Source of the DNA: Nocardia flavorosea NBRC 108225
Lineage (GTDB): Bacteria > Actinomycetota > Actinomycetes > Mycobacteriales > Mycobacteriaceae
DNA length: 64,000 bases
NCBI RefSeq assembly: GCF_001613385.1
Contig: NZ_BDCG01000024.1
Location: 1-64,000 of the forward strand
Reading direction: 5' to 3'
Notes under the pieces: model-generated
Told to the model about the DNA's origin: nothing
Database searches by the model: none
Seen by the model: only the letters and a program-made list of their open reading frames with translations
Translations under genes and position numbers: made by a program
Shown here: positions 42,383 to 51,868 of the stretch, piece by piece
Numbering within the stretch: position 1 is the stretch's first letter
Layout: each line of letters starts with the position of its first letter

Positions 42383-43681
42383 ATGGGGTACGGCTTCAGT
42401 GCGGCCGATATCGCCTATCTGGCGTCGCCGCCGGGCACGGCCGCGCTGGCCGAGGTCGCGGAGCTGGAGCTCACGACGGCCTCCCAACTGCACGATGTCG
42501 CGGCGGTGCGCCGCGCGCACGGGGACCGGGCGCCCGCGCTGATCGAAACCGTGCGCCTGCGCCGCCGGGCAGCGGCCAAGCTGTCCGGGGCGCAGGACTG
42601 GTTCTTCACCGACGATGCGCTCCAGCAGGCCACCCCGACCCTGGTGGCCCGGCATCGCGCCGCCCGGCTGGCGGGTCGTGATGTGCACGATGTGACCTGC
42701 TCGATCGGTGCGGAACTGGTCGAGCTGGCGCGGGTCTGCCCACGGGTTGTCGGGAGCGATCTGGACCAGGTCAGGCTCGCCATGGCTCAGCACAACCTGT
42801 CCCGCCCGGTGTCTCCGGATGATGCCCGATCGGGGCCCGGACCGGCGGCGCGGGCCGGCGTCGGGCAGCAGTTCCGCACCGGCACGGCACCTGCCGACGC
42901 GCTGGGAGCGGTGCCGTTCGCCGGGCCGGGAGCAACACTGACGAACACGCTCCTCGTCCAGGCCGATGCGCTGGTGCCGTGTACCGCGGGCACGGTTGTC
43001 ATCGCGGACCCGGCCCGCCGGGCGGGGGGTAAACGCACCTTCGACCCGGCCACACTCCAACCACCGCTGCCGGACTTACTGGCCGCCTATCCCGGCCGGG
43101 ATATGGCCGTGAAATGCGCGCCGGGGCTGGATTTCGATCGGCTCGACTGGGCGGGTGAGGTCGAGATCGTCTCGCTGGACGGGGCGGTCCGCGAAGCATG
43201 TCTGTGGTCTGCGGGCCTGAGTGAACCGGGCGTCACCCGCCGGGCGACGGTGCTGACGGAGGCGGGCACGGTGACGACCCTTACCGACGCCGAACCCGAC
43301 GAGATCCCGGAGCGGGCGCCGGGGGAGTGGATCATCGACCCGGACGGTGCGGTTGTTCGCGCCGGGCTCGTCCGGCACTATGCGGCCCGCCACGGCCTGT
43401 GGCAGCTCGACCCCCGGATCGCCTACCTCACCGGTGACCGGCTTCCCACCGGCGTACGCGGGTTCCGGATCATCGATCGGCTCGAGTTCCGGGAGAAGAC
43501 GCTGCGCGCCGAACTCCGCCGCCACGACTGCGGTGCCCTCGAGATCCTGGTCCGGGGGGTGGATATCGACCCGGATGTACTGCGGCGGCGGCTGAAGCCC
43601 ACCGGATCCCAGCCCTACACACTGGTGATTACCCGGATCGACCGCACCGCCACCGCCTTTCTGTGCCGCGCTTCCCGGTGA
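42383..43681 (+). CDS. Class I methyltransferase with THUMP-like C-terminal domain (Rv3037c-like)
   Basis: A 432-aa protein whose ATG follows the previous stop with no gap, so translation is coupled. The Rossmann motif is DVTCSIGAELVELARVCPRV, then VGSDLDQVRLAMAQHNL, and a DPARRAGGKR motif (VVIADPARRAG) takes the place of the catalytic loop. The C-terminal 80 residues form the THUMP-like region (LEILVRGVDIDPDVLRRRLK). The family is poorly characterised. RNA methylation is suggested by the fold, but the DPARR motif is unlike known RNA enzymes. Confidence 0.85.
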   Translation: MGYGFSAADIAYLASPPGTAALAEVAELELTTASQLHDVAAVRRAHGDRAPALIETVRLRRRAAAKLSGAQDWFFTDDALQQATPTLVARHRAARLAGRDVHDVTCSIGAELVELARVCPRVVGSDLDQVRLAMAQHNLSRPVSPDDARSGPGPAARAGVGQQFRTGTAPADALGAVPFAGPGATLTNTLLVQADALVPCTAGTVVIADPARRAGGKRTFDPATLQPPLPDLLAAYPGRDMAVKCAPGLDFDRLDWAGEVEIVSLDGAVREACLWSAGLSEPGVTRRATVLTEAGTVTTLTDAEPDEIPERAPGEWIIDPDGAVVRAGLVRHYAARHGLWQLDPRIAYLTGDRLPTGVRGFRIIDRLEFREKTLRAELRRHDCGALEILVRGVDIDPDVLRRRLKPTGSQPYTLVITRIDRTATAFLCRASR

Positions 43682-43933
43682 GTCGAGCTTCCCGATCATG
43701 CGCTCTGTGCCGGTGCGGGTGATTCCCTCCAGTTCGAGCCCGTGTCGGCCGACACGACTTGCCTCGTTGTCCGGACCGGGATCGAGCGTCGGGGCGATAT
43801 TCTCGCCGGTGGGATCGTTCTCGGCGCAGTGAACTGGATCGGCCCGTGGCGTGCGCACACCTACCAGCAGAAACACACTGGTGCCGACCACTGTCGGCGG
43901 TGTAGACAAGCGGTAACCGACCCGAGGAGTGCC

Positions 43934-44569
43934 ATGCGACGCGAGTTCTGGCAGCACCCACCCCGGCTACGCGGCGACCATGTGCTGCTTCGCCCCCTCG
44001 AACCCGGCGACGCAGACGAACTGGCCGCCGCGTACGACGACCCCGACACGCTGCGCTACTTCCCCGACGGCATCGAATCACAGCCGCCCTCCGCCGAAAC
44101 CGTGGCCCATGCCCTGTCCTCGGGCCGCCAGGTACTCGTCTCGGTCGACCTGCGCGACAACCGGATCGTCGGCACCACCTCGCTCTACAACATGGATGAG
44201 CGGCACGGCCGCGCGACCATCGGTTTCACCTGGTATTCGCGCCGAGTCCGCGGCACCGTGATCAACCCCGAAGCGAAACTGCTACTGCTCGACCATATTT
44301 TCGGCATCCTCTCGGCCCACCGGGCCGAATTCACCATCGACGATCGCAATACGCGTTCCCGCGAAGCCGTCACCGCCCTCGGCGCAACGCAGGAGGGCAT
44401 TCTGCGGCAGCACGCCCTGCGGCGGGACGGCAGCCGCCGCAACACGGTGATCTACTCGATCCTCGCCGAGGAATGGCCGGCGGCCCGTGATCGGCTGACC
44501 GAACGTCTCGCGCGCCGCGCGGCCGAGGCGGTGCCACCGGATACGCGCGCGGCCCCGCCGGGGTGCTGA
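43934..44569 (+). CDS. GNAT family N-acetyltransferase (RimJ-like)
   Basis: A 211-aa acetyltransferase of the RimJ/RimL type. It begins with VLLRPLEPGDADELAAAYDD, has the strand IVGTTSLYNMD and ends with the acetyl-CoA region RNTRSREAVTALGATQEGIL RQHALRRDG (gap mine). RimJ-like enzymes acetylate protein N-termini or small amines. ATG 43934 follows GAGGAG. Confidence 0.88.
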   Translation: MRREFWQHPPRLRGDHVLLRPLEPGDADELAAAYDDPDTLRYFPDGIESQPPSAETVAHALSSGRQVLVSVDLRDNRIVGTTSLYNMDERHGRATIGFTWYSRRVRGTVINPEAKLLLLDHIFGILSAHRAEFTIDDRNTRSREAVTALGATQEGILRQHALRRDGSRRNTVIYSILAEEWPAARDRLTERLARRAAEAVPPDTRAAPPGC

Positions 44570-44603
44570 ACCGGCCACCCGCCTCGGCGGCTACTCCGGT
44601 CCG

Positions 44604-46073
44604 CTACCGTGATTCGAGATAGACCGGCGGCGCACCGTTCTGCGCTTCCAGGATCAAAATAGGTTTATCTATCGGAAGTCCGTTGTCGTCGAAGTCGAGT
44701 TTCCCGCTGGCGCCGTCGAACGCCACGGCCGAGTGGAGTTGTAACATCGCCTGCAGGACAGCGTCCGAGTCCACAGGGGTGTGGTGCGGCCCGGACGCGT
44801 TCCGGATCGCCTGGACGGCCGTTTTCACGGCGTCGTATTCCATAACGGCTGCGAAATCGTGCACACCGCCATCGGAGAACTGGGAGTAGCAGATCTCACC
44901 AACGCATCCGGGTGAGAACTGGTCGATCGCGTACAAGTCGAAACCGTCGGGGTTTTCGTGCCAGGCATCGGGATGTACATGTCCGGTGTACCGCACCGTG
45001 ATGTTGGCCCCCTCGAGCGCCTTTCCGGCGAGGCTCTCCGAGAGCTGGTGGTACGGCATATCATCTGCGGTGATCACCTGGATCGGCAAATCGCGGCATT
45101 CGCGCTGGGCGAGTTCGTTGAGGAATTCGAGGGCGTCGGCACCTCGTCCCGCGAAATAGATGGTACTCGGCTTTTGATTGCAGACACTGTGCATGATGGT
45201 GCGAAACGCGTTCGCTACGTGGCCGAATTGGGCATTGTAGGGCTGTGGTCGCCCCGCGAATCGCGAATCGTCGGGGAATTGCGCTTCGAAGGCATCGGCG
45301 AGGGTGCGGCCGTAGTGGTCTATTTCGTTGTCGTCGCGAACGATCATGATCCGTTCGTCGCGGTCGGCGAGGTAATCCGCGGCGGCCCGCGCGTGCTCCT
45401 CGGCGGGTGGCGAAACCTTCAGGAACCCGCGCGTCGTCGGAAGGTCATCGATCGTGAGGGTGGAGGCGATCACCCCTATCGGCTTTTTCTCAGGGGGCGG
45501 ACCGGTAAGCCGTTCGATGGTGTTGAGCGCGCCCTCGAGACTGAAAGAGATCCCGGTGACCGCGACGATTCTCTCGTCCGCGCGGCGGTTCTGTATCTCC
45601 TCGACCACAGCTTCCCACGAGGAAAAATCACTGTTCGGATTTGCCAGTAGTAACCGAATTCGGGGGGTTGCGCTGGTCTCGTTCGCGGCGAGCTGGGCCA
45701 GATGTGCGCCTGCCAGCCGGTGCCGGATACCTGCCATCGTGACGAAGCCGTCTTCGTTGTCGCCGGCCATCATCGGCGTCAGCAATACTATGCTCACCCA
45801 CTGCTCCCCCTCCTCTACGACGTCCGTGTTCTCGTCACCGATGAGCTGTACGAGATCGTCGATTTCGGTACCGAAGCTCACGCTTCCGTCGCTGATCCTG
45901 ACGCATTGGCCGCTTTCGTCCCGTACAGCACCGCCCTCGCAGGCGATGTCCTCGCGGAAGAGACGGGGCAGCACGATCACCGCGGCGACGACCAAGGCGA
46001 CCACCAGCAGCGCGGCGGGAACCCACCACCATTTCCGATAGCTGGGGGGCGGCGGCTGGATCAAGGTGGTCAT
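44604..46073 (-). CDS. Membrane-anchored periplasmic-binding-protein-like receptor
   Basis: A 489-aa protein. A single transmembrane helix (residues about 15-37, after a Pro-rich cytoplasmic lead) anchors an extracellular type 1 periplasmic binding domain (IVLLTPMMAG, IRLLLANPNSDFSSWEAVVE, RIMIVRDDNEIDHYGRTLAD, TIYFAGRGADALEFL). This is the Leu/Ile/Val-binding receptor fold, but it is anchored by a helix instead of a lipobox. No permease or ABC ATPase is near. The ATG overlaps the stop of the upstream P-loop ATPase by 4 bases, so the two are made together. I infer a receptor that signals to, or is loaded by, that ATPase. Confidence 0.75.
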   Translation of the reverse strand: MTTLIQPPPPSYRKWWWVPAALLVVALVVAAVIVLPRLFREDIACEGGAVRDESGQCVRISDGSVSFGTEIDDLVQLIGDENTDVVEEGEQWVSIVLLTPMMAGDNEDGFVTMAGIRHRLAGAHLAQLAANETSATPRIRLLLANPNSDFSSWEAVVEEIQNRRADERIVAVTGISFSLEGALNTIERLTGPPPEKKPIGVIASTLTIDDLPTTRGFLKVSPPAEEHARAAADYLADRDERIMIVRDDNEIDHYGRTLADAFEAQFPDDSRFAGRPQPYNAQFGHVANAFRTIMHSVCNQKPSTIYFAGRGADALEFLNELAQRECRDLPIQVITADDMPYHQLSESLAGKALEGANITVRYTGHVHPDAWHENPDGFDLYAIDQFSPGCVGEICYSQFSDGGVHDFAAVMEYDAVKTAVQAIRNASGPHHTPVDSDAVLQAMLQLHSAVAFDGASGKLDFDDNGLPIDKPILILEAQNGAPPVYLESR

Positions 46074-48103
46074 CGATACCTCTCCGCTCGTTCATAGAGC
46101 AGCAGCGCCCCGCGGCCGAGACCGCGGGCGAGCTGCCGTAATTCGTTCTCGATGGTGCGATCGAGGGTCCGTTGCGGATCGCCCAGTGGATCGTTGGAAA
46201 CCCACAGCGCGGCGATCAGCCACGCCATCTCGTGTTCGGGCTCCAGACCGTTGTTCCGGACGATCGCTTCGACCTGTGTGAACGGACTCTCGTCGGCGTC
46301 CGGGCGGCGGGGTGCCGAGGTGATCAGATCCAGATCGGACAGCCACGCAGTGGCCGCGGTGTGACCGAACTCGGCCTGCCCGGGCAGGAACGGCCGCTCC
46401 AGGTATTCGATGGCGGCACCCAGTCCGCCGAGAGCGAGATCGTGATAGATGGCCGCTATTTCGGCGGCCGCCTCGCCCTCCTCGAATTTTCGCCGGTAGA
46501 CATCCCGGCAGGCCATATGGGTGGCGTCCCAGTTCCGGGGATCGTCCGGTTCGCGGTCTGCCAGTTCGCAGAGCAGGATCCGGCGTAGCCAGGTATCGAG
46601 CACCATCTCCGGTTCCGGCCCACCGGTGGTCCGGATCCACAGCCGGTTGCGCAGTTCCTGGAGCAGCGCCTCCCCGTCCGGCAGGGGGGAATCCAGAATC
46701 TCCCGCTGGTAGAGCACATCCACTGTGCGGCCCGCGGCGGCGGTAACCAGATCACGGAGGTTCTCGGCGGCCGCGAAATCGCCGAGCAACCTGTCGCGCG
46801 CCCGCTCCAGCACGGTGCCGGGTGCGTCGACCGGCTCCTGCAGGGGATCGTGGTGGGTACCTACGGCGCTGGTGAGTACGGACCGCGCGCAGGCGAGTGC
46901 ATCGTCTTCCCCGGTTTGTCCCAGCGCGGCCAGGACATCGGTGGTTGCGGCGGCGTTCCCGCCGGTGAGGGCACGAACGAAATCCGCGACCCGGGGCACC
47001 GAGCGCATCCGCTGGTCGGCGGCGAGATCACCGGTTGTTTGCGTGCTCAACCGGCTCAGATCCACCAGGTACCAGGGAAACCAGGAGGCCGCCGGATTAT
47101 CTGCCGACGCCCAGTCGGTGAGGATATCGGGTGGGGTGCGTGGTTCCGGCCATTCGATACCGCCGGTGCGGTGTTCGGGTTCGCGGCGTTCGGTGACATC
47201 GCTGAAGCGGTGCATGCCGGGACGGTGCCAGCATTCGCTCCAGGCGGGCAGCCACTGCGCGCTGGTGGCGACGACCACCAGCGGATCCGGTTCGGCACCG
47301 TTGCGCCGCCGCGCCTCGCGCAGCGTCTGCAGGAAGAGCCTGCCCGAGGGAGTGTGCGCATTGTCCAGCAGCAGTACGGAATTGAGGGTGCGCCCCGTAC
47401 CGCGCATCCCACTGTAGGCCTGGCGCAGATCGTGGAGGAAGGCCATCCCGAAGATGGCGTCGGCCTCGGCGCGGGATTCTTCGTCGCCATGTGCCCATTT
47501 GGCGAGATCGATCAGCATATCGTCGCGTTCGACCTGATCTCCGGTGAGCCGCGGTCCCCGCTTGATCTTACGACTGATACTGAGCCGGTTCAGGCTCTGC
47601 ATCAGGGTTTCCACGGCCATGCCCACCCACGGCGACATCCCTTCGGGTACCTGGCCGGCGGCCTCGAGGATATCGGCGACGCTCTGACTGCGCGCCTCCA
47701 TCGGCTGGGCGCTGGAGACGACCTGACGCAGACTCTGCAGCGCGGACCGCCGGTTGTCGGCCTGCATATGCAGCGTGCTGCCCACCGCCACGACACACAG
47801 CCACAACTGCGGAAAGGTGATACTGCCGAATTGAGCGCGTTTGCGGCCGAGTTCGAAGGCGAGTTCGCCGAAGACTTCCCGTGGGGTGCGTTCACCACGG
47901 CCCAGATCCACGTGGGCGAGTGGAAGTTTCGCGCAGCGCTGGGCAAGCGAGTGCAGCAGAACGGTTTTCCCGCTCCCGGGTGGCCCCACCGCGACCACCA
48001 CCGGCAGAAATCTGCTCCGGCCCTCCGGTCGCTGGACCAACTGTTCGATCAGTTGGCCGGTGATCGGTTCCAGCCCGTGCAGTACCGGACCTTCTCCTGG
48101 CAT
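46070..48103 (-). CDS. Large P-loop ATPase coupled to the binding-protein receptor
   Basis: A 677-aa cytosolic protein. Walker A is GPPGSGKTV (residues 40-48) and a Walker B-like VLLLDNAH is at 243-250. The central insert (about 90-235) is helical and partly hydrophobic (LWLCVVAVGSTL at about 100-111). The C-terminal 350 residues are helical without a known motif. The pattern is AAA/STAND-like, but no DNA-binding or repeat domain is visible. ATG 48103 has GGGAGGGG upstream; the longer frame adds 54 unlikely residues. I know of similar receptor/ATPase pairs in streptomycetes only as unnamed proteins. Confidence 0.72.
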   Translation of the reverse strand: MPGEGPVLHGLEPITGQLIEQLVQRPEGRSRFLPVVVAVGPPGSGKTVLLHSLAQRCAKLPLAHVDLGRGERTPREVFGELAFELGRKRAQFGSITFPQLWLCVVAVGSTLHMQADNRRSALQSLRQVVSSAQPMEARSQSVADILEAAGQVPEGMSPWVGMAVETLMQSLNRLSISRKIKRGPRLTGDQVERDDMLIDLAKWAHGDEESRAEADAIFGMAFLHDLRQAYSGMRGTGRTLNSVLLLDNAHTPSGRLFLQTLREARRRNGAEPDPLVVVATSAQWLPAWSECWHRPGMHRFSDVTERREPEHRTGGIEWPEPRTPPDILTDWASADNPAASWFPWYLVDLSRLSTQTTGDLAADQRMRSVPRVADFVRALTGGNAAATTDVLAALGQTGEDDALACARSVLTSAVGTHHDPLQEPVDAPGTVLERARDRLLGDFAAAENLRDLVTAAAGRTVDVLYQREILDSPLPDGEALLQELRNRLWIRTTGGPEPEMVLDTWLRRILLCELADREPDDPRNWDATHMACRDVYRRKFEEGEAAAEIAAIYHDLALGGLGAAIEYLERPFLPGQAEFGHTAATAWLSDLDLITSAPRRPDADESPFTQVEAIVRNNGLEPEHEMAWLIAALWVSNDPLGDPQRTLDRTIENELRQLARGLGRGALLLYERAERYR

Positions 48104-48341
48104 CGCCCCTCCCGCGTTCGGCAATCGATATCCGGCATATCGGTAACCGGTGCCACAGTGTGAACCGGCGCTCGGAGCGGGCCGGGTGAACTGCTGGACG
48201 TATCGTTCGATGCAGCCATCGTAGGCAAATCCGCCCAGGCTGTTGGAGTAGCCACGAGATCGCAATATGAAACGGGGAGGCGCGAATTGCGTCCCGGGAG
48301 GGGCTATGGCATACGGGAGGAAGGCAGGTCGCTGACCGCCG

Positions 48342-48380
48342 AAACGCCCCGGGGAAGGTGAAAACTACCCCTCCCCGGGT
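48342..48380 (-). terminator. Terminator-like hairpin after the small secreted protein gene
   Basis: CCCGGGGAAGG (48348-48358) pairs with 48369-48379 with one mismatch, and on the minus strand it is followed by CGTTTC. It lies downstream of the minus-strand gene at 48399-48629 and upstream of the ATPase promoter. Confidence 0.55.
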
Positions 48381-48398
48381 TCGTCCCGGCGGTGGGGA

Positions 48399-48629
48399 TC
48401 AGCCCGCGGCGGACGGTCCCGAGATCGAGGCCGACAGCGAAGACAGCCAGCAGAGGGGCGACGGCGGGTACTGCATGGTGCAGACGAGCCCGATGTCTTC
48501 GGACGCCTCCGGCGCCGCGGCGGGTTGTGCGTGCGGTACGAGCGGTACGGCCGAGGCGGTGGCCGCTCCGGCGACCGGGATCGTGAACAGGGCCGCTGCC
48601 AGCAGGCCGGCCCGGAGAGTACGACGCAT
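48399..48629 (-). CDS. Small secreted protein
   Basis: A 76-aa protein with a clear Sec signal peptide (MRRTLRAGLLAAALFTIPVA and a probable cleavage after ATASA), leaving about 48 residues with two Cys (DIGLVCTMQYPPSPLCWLSS) that could form a disulfide. ATG 48629 has AGGAAGG upstream. It belongs to no family I recognise. Confidence 0.7.
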   Translation of the reverse strand: MRRTLRAGLLAAALFTIPVAGAATASAVPLVPHAQPAAAPEASEDIGLVCTMQYPPSPLCWLSSLSASISGPSAAG

Positions 48630-48785
48630 GATTACTTCCTTCCTGACCGGAGCGTACCGATCAGCAGCGAACGTAGTGCCGATTCCGGTCGCCGCCCAGC
48701 CCCGAGTTGCCCTGCCCGTGGTTTCGTGGGCAGGACACCGGCACAGGCCCCGGAGAATGTCGGGACGCCGGGGTACGGTCGGCCC

Positions 48786-49340
48786 ATGACCAGGTACGCG
48801 GCGTTGCTACGTGGCATCATGCCCAGCAATCCGAATATGAGCAACGAGAAGTTGCGTGGTGTGTTCACCGGGCTCGGCTTCGGATCGGTGGCGTCGGTGC
48901 TGTCCAGCGGCAATATCGTATTCGCCACCGAGGAGTCCCCCGGCGCGGAGCTCGAGGATCGTATCCAGCAGGCCCTGAACGCCGAGCTCGGGATCGCGGG
49001 CGGCACGATCATCCGCGACCATGCCGAGCTACGCGCCCTACTGGACCGTGACCCTTTCGCCGGTTACACCCACGGCCGCGAAACGTACCTCACCGTGACG
49101 TTCTTCAAGGACAGCGCGCACTCCCGCGTCGAACTGCCCGCCGATACCGACCCGCGTACGAAGGTCGTCGGCTACGACGAGCAGGCGCGGGCCTTTCTCT
49201 CGATCATCGACAATTCCGGGTCGAACACCCCGAATTTCATGGTGTGGCTGGAACGGAACTACGGGAAGAACATCACGACCCGGACCTGGCTCACCGTGCA
49301 GCGAATCGTGAAGAAGATGGAGTCGCCGAAATCGTCCTAG
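48786..49340 (+). CDS. DUF1697 family protein
   Basis: A 184-aa protein of the DUF1697 family, recognised by the start YAALLRGIMPSNPNMSNEKL, the segment VLSSGNIVFAT and the C-terminal TTRTWLTVQRIVKKM. The family is cytosolic with unknown function. It is divergent from the small secreted protein gene. Confidence 0.88.
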   Translation: MTRYAALLRGIMPSNPNMSNEKLRGVFTGLGFGSVASVLSSGNIVFATEESPGAELEDRIQQALNAELGIAGGTIIRDHAELRALLDRDPFAGYTHGRETYLTVTFFKDSAHSRVELPADTDPRTKVVGYDEQARAFLSIIDNSGSNTPNFMVWLERNYGKNITTRTWLTVQRIVKKMESPKSS

Positions 49341-49528
49341 CAGGCCACCGGCGCGTCGCCGCCGGGGCCGGGACTGTCCAGGCGGCTTGCGCCGCGAACA
49401 GGAGCGATTCGGCGGACAGATTCCCGTCGGCCGGTGCCGACGGGGCGAGGTTCGGACGAGCGGGTCCTTCCACCGGTCGCGGGTGACCCTCCCGGCGATG
49501 GGTCGTCACGGCCGCCGAGCCGGGTCGG

Positions 49529-50278
49529 TCACGCGTCCTGCGCGACCCCGTTCTTCTTCCGCTCGATATCGGCCAGCGCCGCCTCCCGAGCGGCCCGCTC
49601 GGCGGCACCGGCCTCCCAGGTCGATTTCCGGTTCTTCACCACCCGGGCGGGCGCACCGACCGCGATGCTGAAATCCGGTATCTCCCCCTTCACGACCGCA
49701 TGCGCGCCCAGTACGCAGCCCCGCCCCACCCGGGTTTCGCGCAACACGGTGACCTTGGCGGCGATCCAGGTATCGGGTCCGATCCGCACCGGGCTCTTCA
49801 CGATGCCCTGGTCCTTGATCGGCATGGTGATGTCGTCCATCCGGTGGTCGAAATCGGTGATGTAGCACCAGTCCGCGACCAGCGTCGATTCACCGATCTC
49901 GATATCGAGGTAGGTGTTGACCACGTTGTCCTTGCCGAACACCACCTTGTCGCCGATCCGCAGCGAACCCTCGTGGCAGCGGATGGCGTTACCGTCGCCG
50001 ATATGGACCCAGCGCCCGATCTCGAGCCGGCCCAGCCCAGGAGTGGCGTGAACTTCCACCCGTTTGCCGAGGAAGACCATGCCACGCAGGATCACGTGCG
50101 GGTTGGCCAGCCGGAATTTGAGCAGACGGTAGTAACGCACCAGATACCAGGGCGTGTAGGCGCGGTTGGCCAGGACCCAGCGCAGCGAATCGCGGGTGAG
50201 GAAACGGGCCTGCCTGGGGTCCCGGCGCCGGGAACCCTGCCATCGCGTGCGCAACGGTGCGCCCCACATGCTCGTCAC
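49529..50278 (-). CDS. Left-handed beta-helix acyltransferase (Rv3034c-like)
   Basis: A 249-aa hexapeptide-repeat acyltransferase. Repeats run from IGRWVHIGDGNAIRCHEGSL through IGDKVVFGKDNVVNTYLDIE to VGRGCVLGAHAVVKGEIPDF, with the DFDHRM loop typical of this branch. GTG 50278 follows AGGAGA; ATG 50269 is an alternative. In M. tuberculosis the homologue lies in the MGLP gene region and has been proposed to acylate that glucan. That role is inferred here from position. Confidence 0.88.
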   Translation of the reverse strand: MTSMWGAPLRTRWQGSRRRDPRQARFLTRDSLRWVLANRAYTPWYLVRYYRLLKFRLANPHVILRGMVFLGKRVEVHATPGLGRLEIGRWVHIGDGNAIRCHEGSLRIGDKVVFGKDNVVNTYLDIEIGESTLVADWCYITDFDHRMDDITMPIKDQGIVKSPVRIGPDTWIAAKVTVLRETRVGRGCVLGAHAVVKGEIPDFSIAVGAPARVVKNRKSTWEAGAAERAAREAALADIERKKNGVAQDA

Positions 50279-50485
50279 GACGTCTCTCCTGAATCTCTGG
50301 GCACCGAGCGGCGCCGCCCTCCGTGGTTGCGCAAGCTGCCGCCCGCGGGCGCCACCTGCTCGTGCCGGGGATCGCGTGGCCCCTACCGCCGAACAGCCTA
50401 CTTTCGTGCTCCGCGGGCCCGGCCTATACCCTTCCGTTAATCTCAGACATGGCCGGGGCGACAGGACGACGGAGGAGACCAGCAG

Positions 50486-51796
50486 GTGCGTATCGGCGGC
50501 GGCGTACGGACCGGGTCCTGGCTCGCGGTGATTGTCGCGGCGGTGGGTGTGCTCACCGCCTGCGGTACCGATGTGGACGACATCACGGTCGGCCGGGGGC
50601 TGGGCTGGCCCGTGGCGGGACACGAGGCCCGTAACAGTGGAAATACCCAGGTAACCGGGTCTCGGGCGGTGAACCTGCAGTGGTCGCGTCCGGTCGGTGG
50701 GCCCATTGCCCAGCCGGTGACGGTGGGCTCGGAGGGGCAGATCTTCCTGACCACCCGGACCGATGCCAACTGTGACATCTACTCGTACCAGATGCCTACA
50801 GGGCGTAAACGTTTCTGTAATCCGCTGGGTCCGCATGCCATCTACTCGCCCACCCTGCTCGACGGCGCGAGCAATGTGTATGTGGGGCTGGACAGCGCGG
50901 TGGAATCGGCGAACCAGCTGGGCCAGCCGCGCTGGCGCACGCCGGTGGCCGGGGTGCCGACCGGTATGCAGTTCACCGGTGACGGCCATCTGCTGGTGAT
51001 CACGCAATCGGGTCAGGTCGATGTACTGGAACGGCAGACCGGTAAGCGGATGGTGCCCACCCAGCAGCTGCTGCCGATGCCCGATTTCCTGAAGACGCCC
51101 AATGTCGACTGGCCGCCTGCCGGGAACGGGCTCGAAGATTGTGCCACCGGTGGGCCGGACTGCGCGGTCGCCACGATCGCCGCGATGGAGGTCGATTCCG
51201 GGCGGATCTATGCCACGGTGCGTAAACCCGGCGAACCCGATGCCGCCCTGGTGGCGTTGCGCTACGCCGACGGCAAGGTCGTTCAGGAGTGGAGCAGGGA
51301 GATCCTGGCCGGGGGCAGCGCCACCGATCCCGCCCTCTCCGCCGACGGGTCCACGCTCTACGTCGGTGACAACAGCCGGCGCCTGCTGGCCGTCGATACC
51401 GCCGACGGTAAACCGAAATGGGAAGCGCATCTGGATTGGGAGCCGCGCCGCGGGATCTCGGTCTCCGACGACGGCCTGATCATCCCGGCCGGTGACGACG
51501 GCTATCTGATGGCGCTGCGCGATACCGGCACCAGCTACGAACGGGTGTGGGCGCGTAAGGATCTGGCTCTGCGCGGCGCTCCCGTTCAGACAGCGGGCGG
51601 TACCGGTTACGTTCCCGCCGCCATCGGCGACGGACTGAGCCTGATCACCTTCGATACCGCCACCGGCGCCACCGTCGACTCCGATGTGCTGCCCGGTGCG
51701 TCGGGCACCACCACCGGAACGGCCGTGGGCGCCGAAGGCGAGGTCGTGGTCGCGACCCGGATCGGCGAGATCTTCACCTTCCGCGAAAAGGCCTGA
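50486..51796 (+). CDS. PQQ-like beta-propeller lipoprotein (Rv3035-like)
   Basis: A 436-aa lipoprotein. The signal peptide ends GVLTAC (Cys26). The body is a series of WD/PQQ-like propeller blades (LQWSRPVGGPIAQPVTVGSE, GQPRWRTPVAGVPTGMQFTG, KPKWEAHLDWEPRRGISVSD). It lacks an obvious catalytic site and may be a scaffold on the outer face of the membrane. GTG 50486 has GGAGGAG upstream. Divergent from the acyltransferase, as for Rv3034c/Rv3035. Confidence 0.88.
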   Translation: MRIGGGVRTGSWLAVIVAAVGVLTACGTDVDDITVGRGLGWPVAGHEARNSGNTQVTGSRAVNLQWSRPVGGPIAQPVTVGSEGQIFLTTRTDANCDIYSYQMPTGRKRFCNPLGPHAIYSPTLLDGASNVYVGLDSAVESANQLGQPRWRTPVAGVPTGMQFTGDGHLLVITQSGQVDVLERQTGKRMVPTQQLLPMPDFLKTPNVDWPPAGNGLEDCATGGPDCAVATIAAMEVDSGRIYATVRKPGEPDAALVALRYADGKVVQEWSREILAGGSATDPALSADGSTLYVGDNSRRLLAVDTADGKPKWEAHLDWEPRRGISVSDDGLIIPAGDDGYLMALRDTGTSYERVWARKDLALRGAPVQTAGGTGYVPAAIGDGLSLITFDTATGATVDSDVLPGASGTTTGTAVGAEGEVVVATRIGEIFTFREKA

Positions 51797-51868
51797 CCCG
51801 GCTACGCGACCGCGACGTCCCGAACCGTTCTGTACCGGTACAGGACCGCGCCGGTGGTGTTACCCGTC

